Positions 50,488 to 59,708 of a stretch of DNA of 64,000 bases are shown piece by piece; position 1 is the stretch's first letter; each line of letters begins with the position of its first letter. Location of the stretch: assembly GCA_044432725.1 (NCBI GenBank), contig JAWXUL010000003.1:148483-212482 (forward strand), in the 5' to 3' direction. Source of the stretch: JAWXUK01 sp044432725. GTDB lineage: Bacteria; Bacillota; Clostridia; Oscillospirales; Oscillospiraceae. The position numbers were made by a program, and so were the translations under genes. A model generated the notes under the pieces. It had not been told where the DNA came from, did no database searches, and saw nothing but the letters and a program-made list of their open reading frames with translations.

Positions 50488-51735
50488 CTAATAAAAGAGC
50501 AATTTTCCGTCATAAATCCCCACAGCATGTGCCACGATTTCTTGTCCAGCTCGCAATGAATAAGCATCCTGAGTGGGAGAAGTCACCACAAAGAAATCGC
50601 TTCCCTCGGCTAAAATCACCACAGGTGTAAAATCAGCATAGCCTGCCTGAACCACATAAACCCCAAAAACCTCTGTGACAGCACCTGTCTCAGAGTTTGT
50701 ATAGCTCTCCATTCGCAAAGCTTCCTTTGGAATGCGAAGCCCTGTATAAGTCTGATACACGATCTCTGCTGTTTGAAAACGCAAGAGAGTGGTTTGTTCT
50801 AAATAACGGTCAGAGGACAAAAGCAAGACTTTTTGCCCACTTTCTTCTCGCCCAATCTCTTCGATTTTCATAGAAATATCTTGGGCAAAATCTCCTGAAA
50901 AACGAAGTGTGACGCTGTTTCCCTCTACCAAATCTTCGCAAGAGCTACTGGGGAGGGAAGTAAGGAAATACCATGTATTCCCCGTGATGATTTTGCCTGT
51001 TCCTTTGTCCACAAGATTGGTCTGATACGAAAGCAAAGACTCTAAATCTGCCAAAGAAAACCCTTGGGACAGATCCACAGACTCTAGCCCATCCACTAGA
51101 ATAGAGTATGCCCCCGCCACTGGTGTGGACACATAGCTCACAGCAGTATCACTGACTTGACTTGACACAGCCACCTGTTGCGTTAACAGTTCATAGCGAT
51201 CCTCTAGCTCTTTCATTTCCATGGCTGAGCCAAAGATATAATCTCGCCGTAACACCGTCCCTTGCACTGACACAATCTGGGACTCTAAATTTTGATAATT
51301 GCCTGTGACGACGTTGCTCTTTAAACTGGACAACGCCGCCACAATATCATCATCCACCTTTGTCACTGTGATGATATCCAATTTTTCCTTTAACGCATAG
51401 TCTAAGACCAGCATTTCATCTAGCATAGCTTCCAAATAGCTTTGCTTTTCCATGGCATCTATGTCTCGGTAAATCCGACCCACCACTTGCCCAACCCCCA
51501 CTTGCTCGCCTTCACTACGTAAAATATCCAAAATCCCTTCTGCAGAAGGCAAGACGAATTCCTCACGAAGCAAGACACCTTTGGCATCGACACTGTCGCT
51601 GACACTATAAGTATAAGTAATGGTGGTGGTATACGCTTCTGTCATTGCCTCCCAAAAGGACACGATAAAATAAATCGCAATTCCCAGAGTCAACACAGTC
51701 ACAGTAATGGTGGGTATGGTATTTCCCTGACGCAT
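50488..51735 (-). CDS. HlyD-like membrane protein in the division gene cluster
   Basis: A 415-residue protein with one N-terminal membrane helix (about 8-28) and a large outside domain. Residues 35-100 look like the lipoyl/biotinyl half of membrane-fusion proteins (SVDAKGVLLREEFVLPSAEG, then GEQVGVGQVVGRIY); a coiled segment and beta-barrel-like region follow. No partner transporter is nearby; it is fixed between hfq and yggS. In several Clostridia a similar gene occurs in the ylm/sepF neighbourhood, which suggests a role in envelope or division, but the function is unknown. Confidence 0.7.
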   Translation of the reverse strand: MRQGNTIPTITVTVLTLGIAIYFIVSFWEAMTEAYTTTITYTYSVSDSVDAKGVLLREEFVLPSAEGILDILRSEGEQVGVGQVVGRIYRDIDAMEKQSYLEAMLDEMLVLDYALKEKLDIITVTKVDDDIVAALSSLKSNVVTGNYQNLESQIVSVQGTVLRRDYIFGSAMEMKELEDRYELLTQQVAVSSQVSDTAVSYVSTPVAGAYSILVDGLESVDLSQGFSLADLESLLSYQTNLVDKGTGKIITGNTWYFLTSLPSSSCEDLVEGNSVTLRFSGDFAQDISMKIEEIGREESGQKVLLLSSDRYLEQTTLLRFQTAEIVYQTYTGLRIPKEALRMESYTNSETGAVTEVFGVYVVQAGYADFTPVVILAEGSDFFVVTSPTQDAYSLRAGQEIVAHAVGIYDGKLLFY

Positions 51736-51750
51736 TGCCTTTCCTCTTTT

Positions 51751-51984
51751 CTATTCCTCGCTGCTCGCTGGCAAATCCACTGCTCGTTCAGGTATGATGG
51801 TGGAAATTGCATGTTTGTAGATCACTTGTTGTTTTCCATCGCTGGTAAGTACTACAGTAAAGGCATCAAAGCCTGTCACTGTCCCACGCAACTGATAACC
51901 ATTCATCAAGAAAATGGTGACATTACGTCCATCTCGATAAACTTGGCTTAGGAAAACCTCTTGTAAATTGTTTGTTTTTTGCAT
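51751..51984 (-). CDS. hfq: RNA chaperone Hfq
   Basis: Hfq forms a hexameric ring that binds small RNAs and U- or A-rich mRNA segments. The 77-residue product shows the Sm1 motif (NVTIFLMNGYQLRGTVTGFD) and Sm2 as VIYKHAISTIIPERAV. I start at the ATG at 51,984 behind AGGAGTG. miaA lies directly upstream, the widespread miaA-hfq pair. Confidence 0.96.
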   Translation of the reverse strand: MQKTNNLQEVFLSQVYRDGRNVTIFLMNGYQLRGTVTGFDAFTVVLTSDGKQQVIYKHAISTIIPERAVDLPASSEE

Positions 51985-52107
51985 AATAAACACTCCTTTT
52001 TTGCCGCTGCCTGTTATATTTTGAAAACAGTCTCCTTCCTTCCTTCCTTGGGAAAGAAGTCCCATTCCCTTCAGGACTCACGGGGGGGTTTTGCCCCTCT
52101 GAAAAGA

Positions 52108-53043
52108 TTATACCTGAAATTCAGACCACAATGCAGTCGAAACTTGTAGTGCATTTTGAATATTTGGTTTTTCTTCCCAATGATACCAAGTGGCAGAGGA
52201 TTTATGACGAATCCACGTCTCTTGCCTTTTGGCATACTGTCCACTTCTGATTTTCAATAAATTCACGGCTTCTTCAAAATCAGCCCCTTCAGCCAAGACA
52301 GGTCGCAGTTCTTTATACCCGATTGCTTGCATCGCACTACAATCCTTTTTCAGATGCAAAAATCGCTCCACTTCCTCCATCAAACCTTGGACAATCATCT
52401 CGTCCACTCTTTGACAAATTCTTTGACGCAATAAACTTCGCTCTGAAAAATTTAAGGCAAGTTCAAGGGCATCGTACACAGGAGGAAAACTCCGTGACTC
52501 CCGATCAAAAGCACTTTGTGTCTTTCCACTTGCCTGGAAAATCTCCAAGGCTCTCACGATTCTTTTATGGTCATTGGGAAAAAGTCTTTGTGCTGTTTCT
52601 AAATCCACCTTCTCCAGTCTTTGGAGCATGACCTCTCCACCCACCTGAGAGATTTCCTCTTCCAAAGATTTTCTAAGTCCAGAGTCCTCTGGAACAGGGG
52701 GGAAATGCAAACCACGCACCAAGGCATGGATATACTGCCCCGTCCCTCCCACGATGATGGGGACCTTCCCACGAGATAAAATATCCTTCACAATCTTGTC
52801 TGCCATGGCAACATAACTTACCACAGAAAAATTTTGTTCTGGGGATACAATATCTAGCATATGATGGGGAATGTCCCTTTTTTCTTCTGCTGTGGGTTTC
52901 GCTGTGCCAATATCCAAACCTTGATAGATTTGCATAGAGTCTGCTGACACCACTTCCCCTGAAATGGTCTCTGCCAACAGGGTGCCCAAGGCCGTTTTCC
53001 CAGAAGCCGTAGGTCCTGTCAAAACAAATATTTTCTCTGCCAT
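52108..53043 (-). CDS. miaA: tRNA dimethylallyltransferase MiaA
   Basis: Adds the isopentenyl group to A37 of tRNAs reading U-starting codons. The 311-residue protein has the P-loop LTGPTASGKTAL, the VSADSMQIYQGLDIGTAKPT motif, IPHHMLDI, VGGTGQYIHALVRGL and the late MQAIGYKEL. AGGAGG precedes the ATG. Neighbours are hfq (downstream) and pth (upstream). Confidence 0.96.
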   Translation of the reverse strand: MAEKIFVLTGPTASGKTALGTLLAETISGEVVSADSMQIYQGLDIGTAKPTAEEKRDIPHHMLDIVSPEQNFSVVSYVAMADKIVKDILSRGKVPIIVGGTGQYIHALVRGLHFPPVPEDSGLRKSLEEEISQVGGEVMLQRLEKVDLETAQRLFPNDHKRIVRALEIFQASGKTQSAFDRESRSFPPVYDALELALNFSERSLLRQRICQRVDEMIVQGLMEEVERFLHLKKDCSAMQAIGYKELRPVLAEGADFEEAVNLLKIRSGQYAKRQETWIRHKSSATWYHWEEKPNIQNALQVSTALWSEFQV

Positions 53044-53105
53044 GATGGACCTCCTTCAGGATTTCCTTCTGTGGACACTCTCCACAGGGAGAAAAAGAGG
53101 AAAAT

Positions 53106-53774
53106 TTACTGTTGTTCGGTTTGAGTCTCAGTTTCTCCTTGGACATTTTGTTCTTTTGGAGTTTTTTTCTTCGGCGTATTTTTCCCCGTGCCATGAAACT
53201 GTGCCATGGCAGAGTCAAAGCCTTGGGTGAAACAAACTTCAATGGCGTCTGCTGATTTTTTCACCACTTCTTCGATTTTATCCTCTGGCGCAAATTTTCC
53301 CAAAACCCAATCTGCCATATCATAATCAGCATGGGGCTTTTCCCCCACACCAATACGAATCCGAGGAAAATTCTCTGTCCCCAGATGGGAAATGATATTT
53401 TTCAAGCCATTGTGACCACCAGCTGAGCCTTTTGCTGATATTTTAAGCCGTCCGATAGCAAAAGCAACTTCGTCAGAAACAACCAAAATACGCTCTGGAG
53501 GGATTTTATAAAAACCACTGGCAGCAATCACAGCTTCCCCAGATAAATTCATAAAGGTCTGTGGCTTCAGCAAAAGCACTCGCTCTTCCCCAAATTTCAG
53601 CTCCCCTATGGTTGATTGAAACTTGATTTTACGCAAAGGCACATTCTGCTGCTCTGCCAAATAATCAGCCACCATAAAACCAATATTATGGCGAGTGTTG
53701 TGATACTTCTCCCCAGGATTCCCCAAACAGACCAAAAGCCATGAGATAGTGCCTGTATTTTTTTTGAAAAACAT
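53106..53774 (-). CDS. pth: Peptidyl-tRNA hydrolase
   Basis: Frees tRNA from peptidyl-tRNA dropped by ribosomes. The 222-residue protein has the catalytic segment CLGNPGEKYHNTRHNIGFMV with its histidine, KPQTFMNLSGEAV, and GSAGGHNGLKNIISHLGTEN. It carries a 28-residue Lys/Glu/Gln-rich C-terminal tail beyond the usual end, after GFDSAMAQFHG. It lies between prs and miaA. Confidence 0.95.
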   Translation of the reverse strand: MFFKKNTGTISWLLVCLGNPGEKYHNTRHNIGFMVADYLAEQQNVPLRKIKFQSTIGELKFGEERVLLLKPQTFMNLSGEAVIAASGFYKIPPERILVVSDEVAFAIGRLKISAKGSAGGHNGLKNIISHLGTENFPRIRIGVGEKPHADYDMADWVLGKFAPEDKIEEVVKKSADAIEVCFTQGFDSAMAQFHGTGKNTPKKKTPKEQNVQGETETQTEQQ

Positions 53775-53855
53775 ATGCTATCTCCTTTTGATAAAGAACT
53801 TGAAAAAATGATTCAGCCACCAGAAAGGCTTTTGAAAACTGGAAAAAATATCAGT

Positions 53856-54836
53856 CTAATTGAACAAAGGAGAGACAGCTGTTTCCATATAAATATGGCT
53901 GATTGCCTCTGCAAATAAATCTGAAATGGTCAAATATTTAATTTTATCGCTATGCAAAGTGGTTTTTGGAATGGTATCCAAGAAGAAAATTTCGTCAATC
54001 ACAGAATTGTTGATTTTCTCCACAGCGTTTCCTGATAAAACAGCATGACTGGCACAAGCAGTCACGTCCTTTGCTCCACCAATTTCCACCAAAGCATTGG
54101 CAGCATGGCACAAAGATCCCCCTGTATCCACCATATCATCCAGTAAAATCACTCGTTTGTCCTTCACATCACCGATGATGTTCATGACTTCAGAAGAGTT
54201 TGCCTTTTGGCGACGCTTGTCCACAATGGCAAGAGGCATATCAAGCTTTTTCGCAAAAATACGAGCCCGAGCCACAGAGCCCACATCAGGGGACACCACC
54301 ACAGTTTCATGAACACAATCTGCATATTTTTTGCTGAGGAAATCAGCAAAAAGAGGAGCCCCACGGAGATTATCCACAGGAATGTCGAAAAATCCTTGAA
54401 TTTGGTTCGCATGCAAATCCATGGTCAAAACACGATCTGCCCCAGCTTCTGTAATCAAATTAGCCACCAGTTTTGCTGAAATTGGATCACGTGGTTTTGT
54501 CTTACGGTCTTGACGTGCATAGCCAAAATAAGGCATAACAGCTGTGATACGTCCTGCAGAAGCACGTTTCAAAGCGTCAATCATGATCAACATTTCCATC
54601 AAGGAGTCATTCACTGTATGAAAATGCTCCCCTGTGGTAAAGGAACAGGTGGATTGTACTAAAAATACATCTGATCCACGGACTGTCTCATAAAAAGAAG
54701 CAAAAATCTCTCCATCAGAAAAGCCCCCTACTTCAGAATTCCCCAAAGGAATCTCTAGCTCCCGACAAATTGCTTTCGCCAAACGTTGATTGGAATTCCC
54801 TGCAAAAACCTTTATATTTTTTCTGTTTACTATCAT
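53856..54836 (-). CDS. prs: Ribose-phosphate pyrophosphokinase with a small insertion
   Basis: Makes PRPP from ribose 5-phosphate and ATP for nucleotide, His and Trp synthesis. The 326-residue protein has the class I signatures FSDGEIFASFYETVRGSD, YFGYARQDRKTKPRDPIS, TMDLHANQIQGFFDIPVDNL and the PRPP loop LLDDMVDTGGSLCHAA. Compared with the usual Q-S-T-x-x-P-V-N-E pattern there is an insertion of about eight residues (STCSFTTGEHFHTVND, about 62-77) in front of the helix that starts VNDSLMEML. It follows glmU-like DNA and precedes pth, the common glmU-prs-pth order. Confidence 0.94.
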   Translation of the reverse strand: MIVNRKNIKVFAGNSNQRLAKAICRELEIPLGNSEVGGFSDGEIFASFYETVRGSDVFLVQSTCSFTTGEHFHTVNDSLMEMLIMIDALKRASAGRITAVMPYFGYARQDRKTKPRDPISAKLVANLITEAGADRVLTMDLHANQIQGFFDIPVDNLRGAPLFADFLSKKYADCVHETVVVSPDVGSVARARIFAKKLDMPLAIVDKRRQKANSSEVMNIIGDVKDKRVILLDDMVDTGGSLCHAANALVEIGGAKDVTACASHAVLSGNAVEKINNSVIDEIFFLDTIPKTTLHSDKIKYLTISDLFAEAISHIYMETAVSPLFN

Positions 54837-54931
54837 TTTCCTATTCCCCTATTCTACCTTTTTATTCTTCTGTCTTTTTTGTTTTATTTGTTCTTGGATA
54901 TGTTAGCTGGTTATTTTCTGGAATCTAAAGT

Positions 54932-55609
54932 CTAGGATTTACCCTTGGATTCCTTCAACTTTCGATGTTTCTCTGCCCACTGTGGCAACTCTTTTTGTCT
55001 TGCTCTGGCAACAGCAAGAGCGTTCTCGCTGACGTTTTTCGTAATGGTAGAGCCAGCTGCTGTATAGGCGCCCTTTTCTACGGTCACAGGGGCGATGAGA
55101 TTGGTATTACAGCCTAAAAAGGCATTGTCCTCTATGGTACAGCGTGCCTTGTTTATGCCATCATAATTCACTGTCACCGTGCCACAACCAAAATTCACAG
55201 CAGAACCAACATCACTGTCCCCCACATAAGTGAGATGAGAAATCTTGGTGCCATCGCCAATGGTGGAATTTTTCACCTCTACAAAATCCCCCACCTTTAC
55301 ATTTTTCCCAAGGTGGCTATTGGGTCGTAAATAAGCAAAAGGCCCTATCTTTGTTCCATCCTCAATGGTACTCTCGTTGCATTGAGAGGAATTGATGGTC
55401 ACCCCATTACCTACCTTGCAAGAAACCAACATGGTAGAGGGACCAATCTCGCAATCTTCCCCAATTACTGTCTCTCCTCGCAAAATGGTGTTGGGCAAAA
55501 GGAGTGTCCCTTTCCCCACAACAACACTGTCTTCTACATAAACAGTGTCAGCATCCATCATTATGACCCCGTTTGCCAAAAGTTCTTCTCGCTTTTTAGT
55601 CCAATCCAT
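54932..55609 (-). CDS. Stand-alone GlmU-type acetyltransferase (left-handed beta-helix half)
   Basis: A 225-residue protein that aligns with only the C-terminal half of GlmU. It begins at the interdomain helix (KKREELLANGVIMMDAD) and continues through hexapeptide repeats to LRPNSHLGKNVKVGDFVEVK, SHLTYVGDSDVGSAVNFGCG, TVTVNYDGINKARCTI and LAVARARQKELP, which carry the glucosamine-1-phosphate acetyltransferase site. The N-terminal uridylyltransferase half is absent and is not elsewhere in this window. The ATG at 55,609 has GGAGG 6 bases upstream and overlaps the HD gene by 14 bases, so it is a deliberate start rather than a truncation. Confidence 0.87.
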   Translation of the reverse strand: MDWTKKREELLANGVIMMDADTVYVEDSVVVGKGTLLLPNTILRGETVIGEDCEIGPSTMLVSCKVGNGVTINSSQCNESTIEDGTKIGPFAYLRPNSHLGKNVKVGDFVEVKNSTIGDGTKISHLTYVGDSDVGSAVNFGCGTVTVNYDGINKARCTIEDNAFLGCNTNLIAPVTVEKGAYTAAGSTITKNVSENALAVARARQKELPQWAEKHRKLKESKGKS

Positions 55610-56129
55610 TTCCATCCTCCACAAATATATGTGCTTTTCGTCCCTCATGCCCCATGACTGCATCACAAATTTTCTGGGCAGGGCTGACCCCTGCAAATTC
55701 TAACAAAGCGGCATAGGTATCCACCCAATTCACCAGCAAAGCTTCCAAACTTTTGGGCATACAAGAACCAACTGGCCACATATGCGCCAGAATGATATTC
55801 TCTTCTTGTGCTGTCAGATGGGTGATTTTCTTTGCATTTTCTGCTGCGATCACTGGATGGTCAAAGCATTGTAAGCCCTCGTGCGTCGTCTTGTCTCGCT
55901 TATGATACAAATAAAAATCATGTAACAAGCCTGCTCTGGCAATGGCACTTGTATTCAAATGAAGTTTTTTTCCAATTTTATACGCTGTCACAGCGACATA
56001 CATAGAATGTGCCAAACACGTGATATTCCCATGATGAAGCCACTGCGCCATAGACTGCACTTGTGACTCAGCCAATAAATCTCTTGTCTCTGCGACAAAA
56101 TCAGAAAGGTTCATTTCACTCTTTTCCAA
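55596..56129 (-). CDS. HD-domain phosphohydrolase
   Basis: A 177-residue HD-superfamily protein. The metal ligands appear as His in CLAHSMYVAVTAYKIG and HD in RAGLLHDFYLYHKRD, with further His in FDHPVIAAENA and ILAHMWPVG. The substrate is unknown; many such proteins act on nucleotides or tRNA ends. The preferred start is TTG at 56,129 with AGGAGG about 8 bases upstream; the ATG five codons in lacks a site. It overlaps the GlmU-like gene, suggesting translational coupling. Confidence 0.8.
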   Translation of the reverse strand: MEKSEMNLSDFVAETRDLLAESQVQSMAQWLHHGNITCLAHSMYVAVTAYKIGKKLHLNTSAIARAGLLHDFYLYHKRDKTTHEGLQCFDHPVIAAENAKKITHLTAQEENIILAHMWPVGSCMPKSLEALLVNWVDTYAALLEFAGVSPAQKICDAVMGHEGRKAHIFVEDGNGLD

Positions 56130-56164
56130 AAAATCATCCTCCTATTAAAAGAAACCCACTTAAT

Positions 56165-57412
56165 TTATCTCACTTGTCCTGTCCCAGTTATGACGTAATG
56201 ATAAGCACAAAGTTCCTCCAGTCCCACAGGACCACGGGCATGTAATTTCTGGGTGGAAATTCCCATCTCACAGCCCAAACCAAATTCCCCGCCATCAGTA
56301 AATCTGGTGGACGCATTCACATACACCACAGCAGAGTCCACCTCTCTGGTGAAACGATCCGCTGTCTCCTGATTTTGGGTGAGAATCACCTCGCTGTGCC
56401 CTGTGGAATGACCATTGATGTGAGAAATCCCTTCCTCCACCGAAGAAACCACGTCCACAGCTAGGATATAATCCAAAAACTCCGTGGAAAAATCTTCCTC
56501 ACTGGCAGGAGAATAGCTTTCCCCTGTCACTTCTTCTAACATAGCACAGCAAGTTGCTGTCATACGAAAGGAAACCCCTTCTGGATTCAGTCTATGCCAC
56601 AGCATGGGTAAAAATTCCTTGGCAATCTCTTTGTGAATCAAGCAAACCTCCATGGCGTTGCAAACAGAAGGGCGACTGACTTTGGCGTTTTCAATCACAG
56701 CCAGTGCCAGCTCCAAATCTGCCTCTTTGTCCACATACCCATGACAAATCCCGGTCCCTGTTTCCAACACTGGCACTGTGGCATTTTGGACACAAGTGGC
56801 AATCAATCCTTTGCCTCCCCGTGGAATCAGCAAATCCACCACACCTTTCGCCTGCATCAATGCCATAGCACTTTCTCGAGAGGTATCTTCCAGCAAGGTA
56901 ATCACCTCAGGGGAAAGCCCACAAGAAACAAGCCCCTGTACCATGGCATTCACAATGGCTGTGGCTGTTCGGTGTGCCTCTTTCCCAGAGCGCAAAATAC
57001 AAGCAGATCCTGCCATCAAAGCAAGGGCTGCTGCATCACTTGTCACATTGGGACGACTTTCGTAGATGATCCCAATGGTACCCATAGCCACTGACTTTTT
57101 TTCAATCAGCAAGCCATTGGGACGAGTTTGCTGTGACAACACCACCCCCACTGGGTCAGGAAGCTGTGCCACCTCTAAAATCCCCTTTGCCATCGCCTGT
57201 ACTCGACCTTCCTCTAAGCGAAGTCGATCCAGCATGACAGGAGAAATGTCCCCCTTGGCAGCGTCCATGTCCAAGGCATTGGCTGACAAAATTTTCTCTG
57301 TAGCAGAAAGAATTTCTTGGGCAAGCTTGCCCAAGATTTCTCTCTTCTTCTCAGCAGAACAATTTGCAATCTCTCGGGCAAACCCTCGTTGGATTTCAGG
57401 CTCTCTGATCAT
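56165..57412 (-). CDS. proA: Gamma-glutamyl phosphate reductase
   Basis: Second step of proline synthesis, reducing glutamyl phosphate to the semialdehyde. The 415-residue protein has the aldehyde-dehydrogenase-like motifs GTIGIIYESRPNVTSDAAAL, LIPRGGKGLI, the catalytic cysteine in KVSRPSVCNAMEVCLIH, and the ending GLEELCAYHYVITGTGQVR. GGGAGG precedes the ATG; proB lies 12 bases upstream. Confidence 0.96.
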   Translation of the reverse strand: MIREPEIQRGFAREIANCSAEKKREILGKLAQEILSATEKILSANALDMDAAKGDISPVMLDRLRLEEGRVQAMAKGILEVAQLPDPVGVVLSQQTRPNGLLIEKKSVAMGTIGIIYESRPNVTSDAAALALMAGSACILRSGKEAHRTATAIVNAMVQGLVSCGLSPEVITLLEDTSRESAMALMQAKGVVDLLIPRGGKGLIATCVQNATVPVLETGTGICHGYVDKEADLELALAVIENAKVSRPSVCNAMEVCLIHKEIAKEFLPMLWHRLNPEGVSFRMTATCCAMLEEVTGESYSPASEEDFSTEFLDYILAVDVVSSVEEGISHINGHSTGHSEVILTQNQETADRFTREVDSAVVYVNASTRFTDGGEFGLGCEMGISTQKLHARGPVGLEELCAYHYVITGTGQVR

Positions 57413-57424
57413 AGAGTGCCTCCC

Positions 57425-58198
57425 TTATAGGGTACGACACGCTGGGAAACGTGTCCCCACAGGTTGCCCTTCTAACAATTCATAAAGTTGCTCTGGATTT
57501 TTTCCGTTCATAATCACCATATCACAGCCCTCTGCTGTGACAATCTTGGCTGCTTGGACTTTGGTTGCCATGCCTCCACGACCTAATTTATTGTGTGTGG
57601 TGCCAGCAAGTGCCTCGATCTCTGGGGTAATCACTTCCACGATACGAAGCATTTGTGCCTCTGGATTCTCCTGAGGATCTGCTGTATACAGCCCCTTAAT
57701 ATCAGACAAAGCCACCAACATATCAGCACGTGTTTTCACAGCCACAATGGCGCCCAAGGTATCATTGTCCCCCACAGAAATTTCATCTGTGGCAACACTG
57801 TCATTCTCGTTTAAAATAGGTATCACATCCAAACGAAGCAAAGCTGCTACTGTGCTTTGGAAATTATGCAAACGATCTTTCACTTCCAAATCTTCTTTGG
57901 TCAACAAAATTTGCCCCACAGTATGATTGTGGAGTGAAAAAAGACGATCATAAGTCTTCATCAATTCACTTTGTCCCACAGCTGCTGCTGCCTGTTTCAT
58001 TGCCATCTCCTCTGGCTTTCCAGAAAGCATCAAGCGTCCTACGCCCATGCCAATGGCACCAGATGACACAATGATCAGCTGATGTCCTTGATTTTTAATA
58101 TCACTTAGCACCTTTACAATGCTTTCAATGGAACGAATATTCAAGCGACCATTTGGATATGCCAAAGTGGATGTACCAATTTTAAATACGATTTTCAT
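57425..58198 (-). CDS. proB: Glutamate 5-kinase, short form
   Basis: First and regulated step of proline synthesis. The 257-residue protein has the amino-acid-kinase opening VFKIGTSTLAYPNGRLN, the VSSGAIGMGVGRL loop, NENDSVATDEISVGDNDTLG and the late GRGGMATKVQAAKI. The C-terminal PUA domain of the longer enzymes is absent, as in many Clostridia. AAAGGGG precedes the ATG. proC lies just upstream and proA downstream, so the complete glutamate-to-proline route is one transcription unit. Confidence 0.95.
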   Translation of the reverse strand: MKIVFKIGTSTLAYPNGRLNIRSIESIVKVLSDIKNQGHQLIIVSSGAIGMGVGRLMLSGKPEEMAMKQAAAAVGQSELMKTYDRLFSLHNHTVGQILLTKEDLEVKDRLHNFQSTVAALLRLDVIPILNENDSVATDEISVGDNDTLGAIVAVKTRADMLVALSDIKGLYTADPQENPEAQMLRIVEVITPEIEALAGTTHNKLGRGGMATKVQAAKIVTAEGCDMVIMNGKNPEQLYELLEGQPVGTRFPACRTL

Positions 58199-58240
58199 AC
58201 TATACCCCTTTATAACTTTTTTATATTTGAAAGCGAGGAC

Positions 58241-59038
58241 TTATTTCCCCAATGCTTTACTTCCTTCATAGGCGGCTCTCACTGCCTGAATCCCGCCATG
58301 GCGAACCCCCACTGCTTCCAGCGCTGCCACCCCTCGTATGGTAGAGCCAGCTGGGGAGCAAACCCCGTCTTTTAAAGCAGAAGGAGACATCTTTTTTTTC
58401 AAAATCATCTCCCCTGTCCCCACCATGGTCATAGCTGCATACTCTAACGCCTTGTCCCGTGGCAAACCACAAAGAACGCCACCATCAGCAAGAGCTTCCA
58501 GAAACAAGGCACAAAATGCAGGTCCACAGCCAGACACTGCCGTAGCAACATCCATCAGCTCCTCAGGAATCTGATCTGCCAAGCCACCAGATCCCATCCA
58601 CTGCCCAAATAATTCCAAGTGGGGGCATTGCGCTGTGGCACAATATTGCACCACCCCAGCCCCAACCGTCAAAGGTGTATTGGGCATCATGCGAATCACA
58701 GGATAGTCAGCACCGGCAAATTCCTGTATCTTGGACAAACTCAATCCCGCTGCCATAGACACAAGAACAAAGGCATCTTTTCTTTCAGAAAAAATGGGAG
58801 AAAGTTCTCCCAAAACCATCGCCATTTTCTGAGGCTTCACGCCAAGAAAGATGATTTCGCAATCTTTTGCAATGCTTTGATTCTCTGACACGGTCCCGTT
58901 CAGCCCTTGGGCAAGTTTCTCTGCCTTTTCTTTCGTGGGATTGGAAAAGAATAACTCGTAACCCACAGCACTTTTTGCCACCAGCTGTGCCACTGCAGAG
59001 CCCATTATGCCAGTCCCGATAAAACCAATCTTTCCCAA
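58241..59038 (-). CDS. proC: Pyrroline-5-carboxylate reductase
   Basis: Last step of proline synthesis. The 265-residue protein has the Rossmann opening KIGFIGTGIMGSAVAQLV, the VIRMMPNTPLTVGAGV motif and the C-terminal signature DGVCSPAGSTIRGVAALEA. The start is TTG at 59,038 with GGAGGG about 6 bases upstream. It follows the tyrosine phosphatase gene by 14 bases and precedes proB by 42. Confidence 0.96.
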   Translation of the reverse strand: MGKIGFIGTGIMGSAVAQLVAKSAVGYELFFSNPTKEKAEKLAQGLNGTVSENQSIAKDCEIIFLGVKPQKMAMVLGELSPIFSERKDAFVLVSMAAGLSLSKIQEFAGADYPVIRMMPNTPLTVGAGVVQYCATAQCPHLELFGQWMGSGGLADQIPEELMDVATAVSGCGPAFCALFLEALADGGVLCGLPRDKALEYAAMTMVGTGEMILKKKMSPSALKDGVCSPAGSTIRGVAALEAVGVRHGGIQAVRAAYEGSKALGK

Positions 59039-59052
59039 AACGCCCTCCTTGA

Positions 59053-59595
59053 TTACTCGCTTCCTTCTTCCTTGCTTTCTTCTTCTTCTGACAAAGTTTC
59101 AGTCACTGTGATTGCCTCTTCAGGCGAGCGTTGTTTCAACAAAGAATAGAGCAACTCGTCACAGCCTTCGCCGATATCCAAAAAAGTATCATTAAACTTT
59201 CCAGTGTACCATGGGTCAGGGATATCTCTTGGCTCTTCGCAACAATCAAGAAAACGATGGATCTTCCCCAAGGGATCTCCCCCCACGATGCGTTTTATAT
59301 TTTGCACATTTGCAGTATCCATACCCAGTAACAAATCATAATTATCATAATCTTCTGCCGTCATTTGTACTGCCTGATGAGGTATGACTGGAATTTTCCG
59401 AGCATGCAAAGTCCGAACTGTGGCTGGATACACAGGGCTACCAAGCTCATCTTTGCTGGTCCCTGCTGAAGCGATTTCGAAAGTATCTTCAATGCCATTC
59501 CGACGAACAAGCTCGGTCATCATGCTTTCTGCCATTGTGGAACGACAGATATTACCATGACAAACAAACAAAATTTTCACTGTTTCTTTTTCCAT
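59053..59595 (-). CDS. Low-molecular-weight protein tyrosine phosphatase
   Basis: A 180-residue phosphatase. The P-loop is VCHGNICRST with nucleophile Cys12 and Arg18, and the general acid loop is DIPDPWYTGKFNDTF. In Gram-positive bacteria such enzymes oppose BY-kinases that control capsule or stress proteins; the target here is unknown. The last 30 residues form an acidic tail beyond the usual fold. AGGAGG-like TGGAGG precedes the ATG. It leads the proC-proB-proA group. Confidence 0.92.
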   Translation of the reverse strand: MEKETVKILFVCHGNICRSTMAESMMTELVRRNGIEDTFEIASAGTSKDELGSPVYPATVRTLHARKIPVIPHQAVQMTAEDYDNYDLLLGMDTANVQNIKRIVGGDPLGKIHRFLDCCEEPRDIPDPWYTGKFNDTFLDIGEGCDELLYSLLKQRSPEEAITVTETLSEEEESKEEGSE

Positions 59596-59653
59596 TTTAC
59601 GCCTCCATACCCTTAATCAAGAGAGCCCTTCCTCCCCTATTTTAATCCAGTCC

Positions 59654-59680
59654 ATTGTACCACAGTTTTCAAAAAAAAGC
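59654..59680 (-). promoter_or_regulatory. Candidate extended -10 promoter of the tyrosine phosphatase-proCBA unit
   Basis: On the minus strand TGGTACAAT gives an extended -10 (TGn-TACAAT). The -35 region (TAGCTT at about 17 bases) is poor, which fits an extended -10 promoter. It lies about 60 bases before the ATG. Confidence 0.5.
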
Positions 59681-59708
59681 TAGTAGAATTTTTAACAGAT
59701 TAAAAAAA

